A DNA stretch of 64,000 bases, from contig BCHS01000005.1 of the NCBI GenBank assembly GCA_039545275.1, positions 930,001-994,000 on the forward strand. The letters are read 5' to 3'. This document shows, piece after piece, positions 1-10,788 of the stretch. Both the position numbers and the translations under genes were made by a program. The DNA is from Pseudomicrostroma phylloplanum (taxonomy: Eukaryota > Basidiomycota > Exobasidiomycetes > Microstromatales). The notes under the pieces were generated by a model. It did not search any database, was not told the DNA's origin, and worked only from the letters and a program-made list of their open reading frames with translations. Each line of letters begins with the position of its first letter. Positions within the stretch are counted from its first letter, which is position 1.

Positions 1-1
1 G

Positions 2-439
2 CCACAACCTGAGCCCAGAGTCAAGCAGGAGCAGATTGAGGAAGAGGACAAGGCAGATGAAGCCGAGGCGGAGACGGAGGAGCATCGTCACTACCAGGCT
101 CTCTTCGATCGCAAAATCGAGCTGGACGACGATGACGATGACGATGATGTTGATGACGATGAGGACGATGAAGACGAAGGCAAGCATGAAGAGGCAGACG
201 AAGATCTGGGGCAGAACGAAGCAGGAGGTGGAGAAGAAGCAGCGGACTCGCACGTTGACCTGCAGGCGAGTTCCCTCCCCGCAGAGGTCAACGGCAACGT
301 CAACAGTGAAGGCAATGGCAGTGCCAATGGCCACGGCCACGGCCACGCAGACATGGGCCGCTTGGGGTCCTTTGAGCTCGACGTGCTCCTGGCGCGCCTC
401 TTCTCGCGGTCCCTCGCTTTGCTAGAGCGTCTGGAATGA
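2..439 (+). CDS. C-terminal fragment of an acidic protein of unknown function
   Basis: An open frame enters from the left edge and ends at a TGA at 437-439, giving 145 residues of a truncated protein. It has an acidic, Glu-rich start, a run of about eight Asp near residue 45, more Asp/Glu blocks, then a Gly/Asn/His-rich linker (repeated Gly-His pairs) and a short hydrophobic, Leu-rich end (ELDVLLARLFSRSLALLERLE region). The frame was chosen because only it has a coherent acidic composition; overlapping ORFs are Arg/Thr-rich shadows. The terminal Leu-rich helix could be a small interaction motif. It converges on ARP10, whose stop lies about 250 bp downstream. I do not recognise the family and assign no function; the upstream part is outside the window. 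Confidence 0.6.
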   Translation, partial: PQPEPRVKQEQIEEEDKADEAEAETEEHRHYQALFDRKIELDDDDDDDDVDDDEDDEDEGKHEEADEDLGQNEAGGGEEAADSHVDLQASSLPAEVNGNVNSEGNGSANGHGHGHADMGRLGSFELDVLLARLFSRSLALLERLE

Positions 440-686
440 GTGAGCGAGTGAGTGAGCCGCAGGAGCCGAGGGAGGGAGGGAGCCAGGAGGGGCTGAATAA
501 ATGGACAGAAGGGGTATCTTGTATTTCTCTTCTCTTCTGCCTGCCCTTGCAATGGCATCGCAGTCGTACTGTACATTCTACACCAACCCATCTCATACCG
601 CCACACGTCTCTCCCCCACTTTGTGTGTGTGTGCATGACTTCCTCTCGCATACCGAGCACGCAGATCCTCCCTTCCACCCTCCACT

Positions 687-3182
687 TTACTCAGCAGGCG
701 AGCTGCGCCCACTCCCACTTCCACCCGCACTCCCACTCCCACCAGCAGCAAGCGGTGGTGATCGCAGTCCACCTCCTGCCCCTGCCCCTCCCCCTCCGGC
801 TCCGGCGCCTCCAGCGACATTCAAATGCCGACTAACAGTGGCGAGCCCCCCATACGCGCCCGTCTCAAGACCACTGACGACGCCCATGAAGGAACCTCTA
901 CTGCGCGCCTTTCCGGGTGTGGGGCCGTCTCGGATGCCAGTGCCAGTGCTGGAGCTGGAGCTGGAGCTGGAGCTAGAGCTAGAGCCAGCCCCTAGGCCGC
1001 CTGTGGCTCCGAACCCCGGACGTGGATGGGAAGGAGGGGCGAGGCTGCTTGCCGGAGCTGGTGCTGTTGCTGGCGACGGTTGTACTTCTGGTACGGGCAC
1101 GGGTACGCTCGTCTTCTCCTCGCTCTTCCCCTCTGCATTTGCCTGCAGCGATCCCCTTGGACCTTTTGCCTTCTCCCTCTCCTTCTCCCTTTGCTTTTCT
1201 TCTTTAGCCTCTCTCCTCCTCTTCCTCCTCTGCTCCGTCTCCCATTCTTCACGCGAGACGGCCTCTACTGATGCGAGCTTGAGAGAACCGGCGAGGGAGG
1301 CTCCAAACCAGGAGTACACGAGAGGCGGGATTAGGGGGGCTGTGCCTCCTCTCTGGCACTGAGCAGCAGCAGCCGCAGCCGCAGCGGATGCAGATGCAGA
1401 CGGAACGGGGGCAGTAGCCGCACGAGGGGTAGCTGCGTAGCTTGGAGGGAGATGGTCGTTGAGCACTGCGATGTGCTCCCTGAGGGGCTTGAGGGTCGAG
1501 AAGGTCACTTGGTCTCTCCAGGGGAGGCTGCAGCGGTTGGACGGACTGGATTGGGGCTGACGAGTTGCTGTGCGCGTGCTGGAGAGGGACGTCGAGATCT
1601 TTACGCCGGACGTCGGTGTCGTGGAATGCTCTTCGCGATGAGCTCCTGAGCCGGGGATGTCAATAGCATCTAGCAAGCTCTCCAGCTCTAGACGGACCCG
1701 ATGCGGGAAGCCGGAGAAGGACGCGTATCCTCCCGTGACCAGAACACTCCCGATCATCTCCCTACGCAAATCGATGGGTAGCCCCACAATCGTGTGCAGC
1801 AGGAGAGAGGCGATGCTTGCGTCTTCCTCGTCGCTTCCGCCCTTTTCTGGACTCTGCTCCCAGAAGAAGTCTAGGAGGTGCTCGCGTAGCCAGCCTGGCA
1901 CTAGGATGTCCCCTCTGGCTTCACGGGGCCATGCGGAGTCTTCGCTGGCACTCGCGGACGACGACGGCGTGGGACCGAGTACAGTGACTGCCTTTGTAGG
2001 TAAGATAGTCCAAGCTTGCTTAGTGGGCTTGAGCGGGACGAAGAGGTGACCAGCGCTGGTTATTTGAGTATACCTGCCACGCAACTCCTGTAGTGTCTGG
2101 ACATCATCTGCCTCGTCGTAATCTCTCAGTGCCGAAGTGGACTGGGAGATGGTAGCGTGATCGCCAGTATGAGGAAGTTGCCAGTCAGGCGGTCGGTCCT
2201 CCTGCGGTTTCTCTCTACTCCGTGTACGGGGCAGTGTTGACTCGGATGACTGATCTGCTCTTGATGTGTACGTGAGAGGCTCCCCTACGAAGCAGCACTT
2301 GATGAGGATCTCCTGCAGCATCTCCCGTGTAAGCAAGGCAGGTCTGATCTGCCTTGTGCGAGACGCAATGCTGGTCTCAGCGCCATCTGAGCCTGCAGGC
2401 AGTACATGTCGCCCATAGCGCAGTAGCAATGCTCTTAACCTCCTCTCCAAGCCCCTCCCACCCCTCGTGGTAGACGCAAAGTGCGTGAGCAGCGGCCGCC
2501 CGTGATACACTGGCACCACCCTCGTCTCCAACGCCCCCACATCCACAACCAAGCCCGTCAGACAGCCCGTAGCAAAGACAGAGAGCAGCGCAGCGCCCAT
2601 AGGTGCGATCATCTGCACTCTGAGGTTGAGGAAGAGGACCTCATAGATGGTCTCTCGGATGATCGCAGGCATGTGCGGGTTCTCTACCAGGATGACCTTG
2701 CGCGTCGCAGGGTCTGTCAGGAGGTACTCGCTGTATACCCTTCGGAGGAGCACTGTCAGTCTGGCTTTGAGGAGGAGACGGCGCGACTCGATGCTGCTGG
2801 AGGTGGACCCGCGAGAGATGTCAAAGTCCCAGAGAAGATCCTGTCGCTGCAGAGCAGCATCAGCGGCACCAGCACCCTCGGCCTCGTTGTCTTGGCCGTG
2901 ACCCGCAGCTGAGCCTTGCAGGTAGTGCTCTGGTGCGTGGTCGGTCCCCGGCCTACGAGCAGCTTCGACCGTCTTGAACACCCTCCTGGGCTGCGCCTCT
3001 CCGCTGAAGCCGACCTTTGACCATCGCGAGCCGATGTCGAGTACGACTCGATCCTCTGTGCCGAAGAGGGAGTGCCTGCGTATGGGCGCTGCGTCTGAAC
3101 GTGAGCTTGGCACGGCGAGTGTGGGCCGTGAAGACGAGGACGACGAAGGTGTACCAGCAGCAAGTCTCCCGCTGGTGGCCAT
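687..3182 (-). CDS. ARP10: Actin-related protein 10 (dynactin pointed-end subunit)
   Basis: Single-exon gene of 831 residues starting at the ATG at 3182-3180; an in-frame TTG 14 codons upstream is not used as a start here. The N-terminus has the actin phosphate-1 type block VLDIGSRWSKVGFSGE. Later come VENPHMPAIIRETIYEVLF, a GLVVDVGALETRVVPVYHG phosphate-2 type block, VLVTGGYASFSGF, and the C-terminal WFGASLAGSLK followed by SREEWE. This order fits Arp10/Arp11, which caps the pointed end of the dynactin Arp1 filament and helps dynein cargo transport. The actin fold is broken by low-complexity inserts. After SREEWE there is a Lys/Arg/Glu-rich stretch and about 170 residues of Pro/Ala/Ser/Gly tail, including a run of about 12 Ser, so the protein is roughly twice the usual actin length. 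It is divergent with TIM10. Family confident; tail function unknown. Confidence 0.85.
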   Translation of the reverse strand: MATSGRLAAGTPSSSSSSRPTLAVPSSRSDAAPIRRHSLFGTEDRVVLDIGSRWSKVGFSGEAQPRRVFKTVEAARRPGTDHAPEHYLQGSAAGHGQDNEAEGAGAADAALQRQDLLWDFDISRGSTSSSIESRRLLLKARLTVLLRRVYSEYLLTDPATRKVILVENPHMPAIIRETIYEVLFLNLRVQMIAPMGAALLSVFATGCLTGLVVDVGALETRVVPVYHGRPLLTHFASTTRGGRGLERRLRALLLRYGRHVLPAGSDGAETSIASRTRQIRPALLTREMLQEILIKCCFVGEPLTYTSRADQSSESTLPRTRSREKPQEDRPPDWQLPHTGDHATISQSTSALRDYDEADDVQTLQELRGRYTQITSAGHLFVPLKPTKQAWTILPTKAVTVLGPTPSSSASASEDSAWPREARGDILVPGWLREHLLDFFWEQSPEKGGSDEEDASIASLLLHTIVGLPIDLRREMIGSVLVTGGYASFSGFPHRVRLELESLLDAIDIPGSGAHREEHSTTPTSGVKISTSLSSTRTATRQPQSSPSNRCSLPWRDQVTFSTLKPLREHIAVLNDHLPPSYAATPRAATAPVPSASASAAAAAAAAQCQRGGTAPLIPPLVYSWFGASLAGSLKLASVEAVSREEWETEQRRKRRREAKEEKQREKEREKAKGPRGSLQANAEGKSEEKTSVPVPVPEVQPSPATAPAPASSLAPPSHPRPGFGATGGLGAGSSSSSSSSSSSSTGTGIRDGPTPGKARSRGSFMGVVSGLETGAYGGLATVSRHLNVAGGAGAGGGGAGAGGGLRSPPLAAGGSGSAGGSGSGRSSPAE

Positions 3183-3521
3183 CCTTCCTGGCTGTTGATG
3201 GTAGACTACGGTGACGAGGAGCAATCAAGTGACATCGAGGTGTTGGACTCTGCCTGCCTTTGGCTCAACCCGCACAGACGCTCGCCCGTCCGCCCGCCTC
3301 CTCCCTTTCCGCCCTGCGCAACGCAACAGCCGCCCCTGGTTTTCGACTCTCCACTCACGCCGTACGCATCGCAGACTAAGACGCAATTACTTCGCACTCA
3401 CACTTACACCACTCGTCGCACCGCATCAGCTCTTCAATACCTTCCATATACCGCCTCTCATAGCAGATCCTTTCATCTTCATACCTCCACCCACACCCCT
3501 ACACACACACACATCTTCACA
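3183..3521. promoter_or_regulatory. Shared upstream region of ARP10 and TIM10
   Basis: A 339-bp divergent intergenic region. It ends in a CA tract (about 3499-3512) just before the TIM10 ATG, in what is probably 5' UTR. No clear TATA box was found. Confidence 0.5.
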
Positions 3522-4060
3522 ATGGTCTTTGGATTCGGCGGCGGAAGCTCCAGTAGCGGATCTTCACAGATGTCCATGGGCGGAGGAGCAGCCACCTCCC
3601 CCCAAATAGAAGCCGCAACAGCAGAGGTGAGTCCAGCAGCAAAAGGTCCTACCATGCACCCTCTAAAGAGACTAACAGCCTCCCCTTCTCCCTCCCTCAC
3701 ACCGCCCCCCTTTACCAGCTGGACATGATCACCGACGTATTCAACCGGCTCGTCTCCTCCTGCCACGCCAAATGCATCAGCACAAGGTACCTAGAGCCAG
3801 ACCTCAACAAGGGCGAGAGTGTATGTGTGGACAGGTGAGTTAGACCACAGCATAGCCCATCCCCTGCCTCTCACTCTCTCTTCTCTTTGCACTTGAATCA
3901 ACTCGACTCAACTTGACTCCCGTCTCACCTGCCTACCCTTCACAGATGCGTATCCAAGTTCTTCGCCGTCAATGCCAAGGTGGGGGAGAAGATGCAGGCT
4001 ATTGGTCAGCAGGCTGGAGGCGCACAGGCTGGCGCAGGTGGTGGTGGGTCCTTCTTCTAA
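3522..4060 (+). CDS. TIM10: Mitochondrial import chaperone Tim10
   Basis: Three exons: 3522-3626, 3719-3834 and 3946-4060 (111 residues). Both introns have GTGAG donors and CAG acceptors and preserve frame. The protein carries the twin CX3C signature of small Tim chaperones: Cys50-HAK-Cys54 and Cys71-VDR-Cys75, separated by 16 residues. The sequence around it ([14 protein letters not shown], then [11 protein letters not shown]) is close to Tim10 rather than Tim9, Tim8 or Tim13. Tim10 works with Tim9 as a hexamer in the intermembrane space to escort hydrophobic carrier precursors to TIM22. The Gly/Ser-rich first 25 residues and Gly-rich end are typical flexible tails. Family assignment rests on the whole spliced protein and is firm. 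Confidence 0.95.
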
Positions 4061-4678
4061 TTTCGAGGGGGGGGGGGCATAGCAGATGGAAGTCATTGAG
4101 CAGCAGGTGGGGAGAGACTGGAGGAGCAATGGTGTTTACTAACTCTCCAGAGGACGGGGCGATCAAGGATGAGGGAAGGCTTGCAATACACCCATTCACA
4201 GCTTCCACTCCTACGCTCCTCTCTCACCATCGGCTGGTCGTGGGGACGAGGCGCCTCGTCTGCATACTAGGATACGAGGAATTGGATGCGATTGGTCATC
4301 AGATGTGGACTGTGGAGCTGGACAGGTCGATAAGAGGACAACAGAAGGAGCACGGCGGCCTGCGGGCTCGCTCAGTACGATGGGAAACGAATCCAGGTGG
4401 GGTATCAAGGTAGAGTCACAAGCGACGAAAGGAAAGACTAGGGTGGGTCGGGGGAAAGGAAAGAGCGTGGTGTTTGCTGGTCCGTTGCTGTTTGCTTCGA
4501 TCTGCTACGAATTGCGGTTCCGATGGATATTTGCCGTACGATATTGTAAAAGAGAGTGTGGGGAATCGAGGCGAGGTTTGTAGAGGTAAGATAGAGAGCG
4601 TCCAGTGGTGGCTGAAAGAGTGTGGGTGCAGCCGCACAACAATGCCCGCGCCTAAGCACGCTCGTGATCTTTCTTGCC
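4061..4678. other. Tail-to-tail intergenic region with no gene seen
   Basis: About 620 bp between the stops of TIM10 and the sedolisin. It should hold both 3' UTRs. Overlapping ORFs on both strands are short and biased, and I see no RNA gene or repeat beyond a short G run near 4067-4076. Confidence 0.5.
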
Positions 4679-6478
4679 TCACTTCTTCAGAGCCTGCTTC
4701 AGGAGCGTCTTGAACTTGGGTGTTCCAAAGCCCGTGGCGGGGTCCCATCCATCCACGGCAGGGAACCCATCTGTAGAGCATCCAAAAGAGCTGCCGCTGG
4801 TGATGTCGGTGAAACCCGTACCGTCGAGAGAGTAGATCCAAGGGTTCAAGAAGCCCATTGTCGACTTGCCCGCCTTGAGACGGGCGTCATTCAGCAGCGC
4901 AATGATCGATGCCATCGTAGGCGTCGATGCAGAGGTGCCCGAGACAGCATAGTAGTCACCGCCGACGTAGATCTTGTAGCGGGATCCCTGAGCGGCAACG
5001 TCTGGGTAGGCACGGCCAGTACTGTTGTACAGACCAGCATAGTCGGTGCCGAGTGTCTTGAGGTACGCCTTGACCGCCGTCTTCTGGTAGCTGGGCCTGG
5101 CAAAGTAGTTGGAGAAGCCAGCGCCGCTGGTGATGTACGATTCCTTTGCCTCAGCCACCACCTCGGGGGCAAAGTCCATCGTTGCACCCACGCTCGTCAC
5201 CCAGGGGCAAGTCGAAGGGAATACGGGCAGGAAGGTAGTAGTGTTGAGGCCGTCGTTGGTTTGACAGGTACTACCAGCACCCACGCCTGAGTCGCCCGAG
5301 GCAAAGAGGATCGACACACCGCGAGCTGTCAAACTGGCAAAGTCGGCGCACACACGCTTGGCATACGCAAGAGGTACCGTCTGCTCATCGTCGCCATAGC
5401 TGGTGGATAGAACAGAGGGAGGGTGGGTCAGACCGAGCAGATAGTCGAGCTGCTCAACGTATGGCTCATTCGTGTTGGTTGGCGTCGCTTTATCGGCTTT
5501 GAAGGGAGGTAGGCCACCAGTGGAATAGTAAGTACTTCTGATCGGAGCAGCAAGGCCGGCGACGACCTGGGTGTCTAGATTAGCTTCAGCTCCCGGCTTG
5601 CTCTGAGTGTTATGTCCGCCATTGATAGTCTTGACGCTGAACTTGTACCCTTCCCTGGCTTTGCGCTGATTCTTCAGGTAGAGTTGCAGGTCATCGAAGT
5701 TTGCATACTCCTTACCGAAACCACTGATACCGATGTGCTGGCCTTTGCCGTAGGGTTTGTAATCCTCAGTACCGTACAAATAACGAAGACAGTGGGCAGT
5801 CACGTAGTTGAAGTTGCAGGAAGCGGGCGCACCACTGGCAGAAGAGGCCTTGATGACGCCCGCATTGGAGTCGTCCTGCGCCTGTTCTTCGTGAGTGATC
5901 AGCCTCATTGGCGAGCGGAAGGCATTACCCCTCGCAAAATTGGCAAGGCCAAAGATGGTCTCGATGTGAGGAGCGACGTCTCGTGGGAGCGAGTAAGACT
6001 CGGTTGTGATCCTCTCCTCTCCCGTCTCTCGATGCTCGTAGACGTGGAAATCGGCATCTCCGAGCATAGCGCGAGCCTTGTGAATTGGCACGGTGACCGA
6101 AATGGAGTTTTCAGAGACACTGCGCTTCTGGATGTGGGAGTCGACCAAGCCATGCTCCTCGAGCCATCGAGCAACAACAGTCCTCGTTTCGGCAGAGGGC
6201 GCGGTGAAGGCGTCGACTTCATCTGCAGTGAGCCATTCGCCATAATCGCTGTGCTCGGGGTCAGAGATCTCTAGCAAGCGTGCCTCAAGACCGGCCTGAT
6301 CACGCTTGGTGAGGCCGAGATGGAGGACAACGTGCTCATCGGAAGAGGCCACAGATCGGCGAGTCCAGTCTTGGGGTGCGTTGAGGCTATCCTTGACGAC
6401 GAATCCGGCGGGGCTGGGCGAGGCGATTGCTAAAGAGACCAGAGAGAAGAGTGAGAGGAGGGAGGAAGAGAATTTCAT
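4679..6478 (-). CDS. Secreted sedolisin (tripeptidyl-peptidase S53 family) protease
   Basis: Intronless gene of 599 residues from the ATG at 6478-6476; an alternative start 34 codons upstream was rejected because this ATG begins a clear signal peptide (MKFSSSLLSLFSLVSLAIAS). Residues about 30-190 form the pro-kumamolisin propeptide. The S53 catalytic set is present: Glu and Asp in AEANLDTQ, the oxyanion Asp in FASGDSGVG, and the nucleophile Ser in SGTSASTP. The calcium site lies near the C-terminus (DITSGSSFGC and GWDPATGFGTP). Such enzymes are secreted acid proteases that release tripeptides or act as endopeptidases. No GPI-anchor signal or transmembrane segment follows the domain. There are two possible N-glycosylation sites, LNTTT and YNSTG. 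Subclass (TPP, grifolisin-like) cannot be fixed by eye. Confidence 0.93.
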   Translation of the reverse strand: MKFSSSLLSLFSLVSLAIASPSPAGFVVKDSLNAPQDWTRRSVASSDEHVVLHLGLTKRDQAGLEARLLEISDPEHSDYGEWLTADEVDAFTAPSAETRTVVARWLEEHGLVDSHIQKRSVSENSISVTVPIHKARAMLGDADFHVYEHRETGEERITTESYSLPRDVAPHIETIFGLANFARGNAFRSPMRLITHEEQAQDDSNAGVIKASSASGAPASCNFNYVTAHCLRYLYGTEDYKPYGKGQHIGISGFGKEYANFDDLQLYLKNQRKAREGYKFSVKTINGGHNTQSKPGAEANLDTQVVAGLAAPIRSTYYSTGGLPPFKADKATPTNTNEPYVEQLDYLLGLTHPPSVLSTSYGDDEQTVPLAYAKRVCADFASLTARGVSILFASGDSGVGAGSTCQTNDGLNTTTFLPVFPSTCPWVTSVGATMDFAPEVVAEAKESYITSGAGFSNYFARPSYQKTAVKAYLKTLGTDYAGLYNSTGRAYPDVAAQGSRYKIYVGGDYYAVSGTSASTPTMASIIALLNDARLKAGKSTMGFLNPWIYSLDGTGFTDITSGSSFGCSTDGFPAVDGWDPATGFGTPKFKTLLKQALKK

Positions 6479-7592
6479 GGCAGTCGTGCTTGTGTTTGGG
6501 GATCGTGAGTGAAAGACAGTGGGTTGGGAGCAAGAAGGCGTCCCGAAGTGGACTGATAAAGGAAAGTCAGAGAGGGTCAAGGGGAGACAGAACGGGGGGT
6601 ATTAAAGGGGGAGAGATTCCATACGACAGGATACGGACACTACGAGGAGAACGGCGAGAACGGGAGGGGAGGTAGCAAGGAAGGGGGAGAGGAAAGATGC
6701 GGAACGTGGACTACAGAGGGGACAGAGGCGACAACGAGGACAAGCGTGCGGAGTAGTGCAGATTGGTCCACTCAATCTTCTACTCCGCTTCACAACAACA
6801 CGCAACACAACGAGCGCTGGGCGCCAAGCAATCCGGAGCCATAAGGGTCGAGCAATTCCTCACACTTCACTCAAGCAGGTCGCTATCAGACATTCACATC
6901 CGCTGCAACCCGCATGCTTCCGTTGCTCGAGAGCCTGTTTAGGCCAAGGCGTGAAGCAGAAGATTCTTTCGGTATGACTTGGCGGTAGGGCTGAGAGCTC
7001 ATTATGTACCATGGCGCGTGACGCGCGACCATGTGACTCAAGGTCAGAGCCACGTCTCTCGGCCATTATATTGTACTCGAAGCGAGACTGGTAGTAGCAA
7101 TGTCCAATCATGGTTGGCAAGGTCGTCGTTGCCTCGTCCAAGACTGTTTTCCGTAAGTCGTGTTGTTACTTCCGCACGCCGCATTCTCGAGGCCTCGCTT
7201 ATTTTAGCCTCGCGTGCCAAGCGCTCGAAGCGCACCTGTGCAACTTTGCTCATCAGCCCGGACCGCTCGTAGCAACCTGAGTGGTTTCACAATGTGAGAA
7301 TGAGATGACAGTAGCACAAAGACGTTGTCACGGCAAAGCAAGAGATGCTCTTAGCTGCATCGTCTTATTCGCTCTGAAGTGTGACTGGCAGCAAACAGCG
7401 GAGACGCGTGTGAGAGCAACACACTCGCTCGCGCTTCCTCCGGCTTTCTTCGGCGCCGCCCCGAATGCCGATCGGAAAAGAGCCGACCAACTCGCAGAGC
7501 AGCAGTGGGTCGGTCACTCCTTCCGTCTAGCTCATTGGTACGCTACCAGTGAAGCACCCGAATCCCCCCCTCCGCTTCTTCCTCCTTGCACA
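6479..7592. promoter_or_regulatory. Divergent upstream region of the sedolisin and GNAT genes
   Basis: About 1.1 kb. It must contain both promoters. No convincing gene, RNA or long repeat was seen; the ORFs crossing it lack conserved sequence. Confidence 0.4.
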
Positions 7593-8693
7593 ATGTCCGC
7601 CTATGGCACAGTGGCAGCGCCTTCTAATGGCAAGAGACTTGTTCCTCGATTGTTCCCTCTCCCTGAGCGAGTGAGAAGGGATGAAGATGACAGACGCGCC
7701 GCCGTGTTATGCGTGCCCTTTGGAGGGGGTGGGGAGGGCAAAGTGAGCCTACCGATCGAAGCGAAGCAGCTCATGGCCGACGTCTTCAACGAGTGAGACA
7801 GCAGGGGGGGGGCTATGATCATCAAGCCAGAGCATGAGCTTCTGACCGCCTTCTGTCGCACTTGTCCTGCCAGAGAGCTAGAAAGAGGCCTCACGTACCC
7901 GCAAATGGGACCGATGAGCTTGCAAGAGTTCTCAACGTACTTTTGCTCTTATGGTGAGAGTCTGGTGTTCCCGCGATGATACTTCTCCCCAAATTCCATC
8001 TGTCTCACGCTTCCCCTTGACGCCACTGTACCACAGAGCTTATTGTCGGTATCTTCCTCTCGGCGGCCTCCTTGCCCTCCGGCCTGAGCGTCGACCAGTT
8101 GCCCTCGACCGGCGAGGCGCTCAGTGATTCCAGCACTCTGCAGGCGCTGCTACCGTCACCTTCACAGTGGCAAGACTCCCTGGCGCTCTTCTACTACATC
8201 AAGCCAAACTACCCGGGCAGATCCTCGCACCTGTGCAACGCTGGTTTCGTGGTGCCTCCCACTAACCGGGGGCTTGGTCTCGGAGGATTGGCCGGCAGAA
8301 GCTTTCTCCATTTCGCGGTAAGGAGAAAGCTTTAGGGAACGGTACCTTTACGCGGAAGATTTTGACTGATATGGTTTTGCGATTGCCTACAACTTCTCGC
8401 ACGCAGCCCGAGCTGGGATACCAGGGATCCGTGTTCAATCTAGGTGAGGCACACCAAGGAAGGACGCATTCGCTCTTATCCAAGTGCTGTCTTGCTTTGC
8501 GGGGCAACGAGTTCATTTACCTTACCCCCTATCTCTACTCTTCCCTCTTTCTGGTACAGTCTACGAGAACAATGTGGCGTCTCTGTCCATCTGGCAACGC
8601 TTGGGATTCACACAAGTGGGCAAGATCCCCGGCGCAGGGCTGCTGAGGACGGCAAATGGTCAAGGCGAAGAGTACGTCGACGCATGGGTGTGA
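7593..8693 (+). CDS. GNAT N-acetyltransferase, Mpr1 (azetidine-2-carboxylate acetyltransferase)-like
   Basis: Five exons: 7593-7792, 7874-7953, 8037-8317, 8407-8443 and 8560-8693 (243 residues). All junctions are GT-AG and keep frame. Conserved blocks appear in order: NEELERGLTYP at the first junction, YYIKPNYPGRSSHLCNAGF, the acetyl-CoA P-loop region NRGLGLGGLAGRSFL, GYQGSVFNLVYENN, then IWQRLGFTQVGKIPGAG. This pattern matches fungal Mpr1/Ppr1-type acetyltransferases, which acetylate the proline analogue azetidine-2-carboxylate and proline-pathway intermediates and reduce oxidative stress. The substrate here is inferred from family resemblance only. The first 45 residues are variable. A base miscount of one at the first donor is possible. 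The ATG has a good context (ACAATGT) and lies 33 codons before the first conserved block. Confidence 0.82.
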
Positions 8694-10788
8694 GTGATAC
8701 CGCTCAACCAAGGTTTCGGTGCTGGAAGAGGGCGGAGGCAGCAGCGATGTGAAGGTTGATGATGATTGCGGGGGTACGACCTAACCTCGGGCATATGTAG
8801 ACGTAGACTGACAAGCCACCATCGACCCCTTGCCCCGCATTGCGACGCAGTATCCACTGCAACTTCGAAGAGAGGCGCAAAAGAGAGGAGGCCGTCGAGG
8901 CCAGCCGTGAAGCGTCGTAGGTGCAGAGCAGCAGGAGGATCGGGGAGACCTGCTGCCACCTCGCGACATGTATCGGCCGAGTACGACACGCCTGTGACGG
9001 AGTTCGAGTCGGACGAGAGTCAAGGGAAAATGTAGTGTCAGATTATCAGTGCAGGCCGTCGGCACAATCACAGTGAGGGCTCTAGGAGGAGGCGGTCAAT
9101 ACTCTCCAAGTCATCGTATGTTCGCCCGTCTGACGACAGGCATACGCCGGCACCCCTCTGGCACGCTGCCACTCTAAGGAGACAAGGAAGGCTCGACCAG
9201 ATGCATCCGACTACGCGTTGGGCATCACAGCAGAGGTCGCGGGTGAATCTTATTCGCGCCTTCGTGGGTACCGTAGACGGGCGGAGCCAGATGCGACAGC
9301 GAGATGGCTCAGCCACACGTATTGCACAGGGTCGCGCGCGTCTCGTGCTGCCGCTAGCTTACCTCCCCCCCCCTCCCCCCTTGGCTTCTCCCCAGACCGC
9401 GGAATGCATTGTGCCGCTGGGGAAACTGCGATGCATTCGAGTGGTGGTGGTGGTGATGATGATGATGATGGGTGACGCAGACGGGTGAACATCAATCAGC
9501 GCGCGGGCGCGGAAGCCAGGAGCGTGGAGCTGCGATCACATCGATGACCTCCGGAGGCCGAGGGGTTTGCCCGAAGGGCATGTTTCTGACGTGTCACAGA
9601 GGAGCACGTACGTCAGGATGTTTCGGCTGTCTCCATCCGTCTGGCCGTTGACCACCCGGGGAAAGATAGTGGTTAGCACTTCCTTGGGACATGCTGAACG
9701 GGTCACGCAAAGGGTGTCAGTATGTGGACGCGGGGGCGAAACTCAAAGTGTGCAAGGTTGAGGGCGACGTCATGGCCTAACCTCGGTAGGTAAATTTATA
9801 CGCAGGGCCGAGGTGGGTTGGCTAGCTGCCCCTGCCGTCACGCGCGTGCACTGTGAGTTGGCGAGGCGCAAAGCTTGTGTGAAAGGCCCGGGTGTTGTAC
9901 CGCGAGTTTATGGACAGAGGGAGGAGCTTGATTGCGCTCAAGGACTCACTCGGCCGCTAGAGGAACGGGAGATGGGCGCGAGGTGGCTTGCAGTCGTCGC
10001 CCGAGGCAGCCCCGCCCCGCCCCCCCCCTGTATCGTCGGGGCTTCTGCGCCACATTTGAGAGATGTCAAATAAAGCCACACCTCGCATCGCCGTCGGCAC
10101 TGGGCCGTCAGAGGCTTTGCCCTCGCAACAGACGAGGTACCATCCACGTTCCGCGTCCCGGAGCAAAAGGCAACAGACGCCTGCCTGCTCCTCGACCCTT
10201 ACCCACGTCCATGATCTTGTTCCCTTTATCCTCCTGTTCCACCCATTCCTTTGTCCCAACTTGCCAATACCAAAATACCCGAACCATCCTCGTCTTACCT
10301 GTCAGTCACACGCCTAGCGTCCTGCGCACCTCACCACTGCTGCCCTCCGCCTGCCTACCTGCCTTACCCTTTCTTGCTGCGATCATCCTGCAAGACACCC
10401 AACCTCGGCAAAGAGGGCAAAGGGCCCCAGCAAGGAAGCAATTGAGAGGTCAGAACGGACCAAGGGGGAGATACACCACCCCCAATCAGTCACAAGGTCG
10501 GCCAGCACAGGTGAGTGGCAGATTTCGCGAGCAGCGTGCACGGCTTGCTAGAAGACAAAAGGGTAAGCAAGCCATGGGGAAGCTCCGGAGGTATACTTCG
10601 GCCCGAGTCTCCGAGTCTCATGGATCAGGGTCTGGAGATGAGTAGGGCGAATGGCTTGGACAGCCACAGACTGCTCTCAGAGGGAGGGAGTCCCAGCCGA
10701 CAGGGTCTGCTGACCGCCTTGAGCGCCTGTCAATCTCGATACTGACTATGATTCCCTCCCTACCATTGCTCCTACATCGCTGCTCGCC
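8694..10788. other. Long gene-poor intergenic region
   Basis: About 2.1 kb between the GNAT stop and the start of the Ser-rich gene. It holds a GTG/ATG trinucleotide microsatellite at about 9440-9471. A plausible 5' splice donor (CAG|GTGAGT) at about 10509-10515 could begin a 5' UTR intron of the downstream gene. ORFs here are Arg/Pro/Ser-rich with no conserved blocks. No tRNA fold was found. Confidence 0.4.

Noticed and set aside
436..1362. Plus-strand 308-residue ORF opposite the ARP10 3' end
   Set aside because: Pro/Leu-rich shadow of the ARP10 low-complexity tail, with no conserved sequence.
8990..9020. GTTCGAGTC resembling a tRNA T-loop
   Set aside because: Flanking bases do not form the 5-bp stem and no acceptor or anticodon arm is present.
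9932..10645. 237-residue ORF upstream of the Ser-rich gene
   Set aside because: Arg/Pro-rich, no conserved block, overlaps a likely 5' UTR intron donor.
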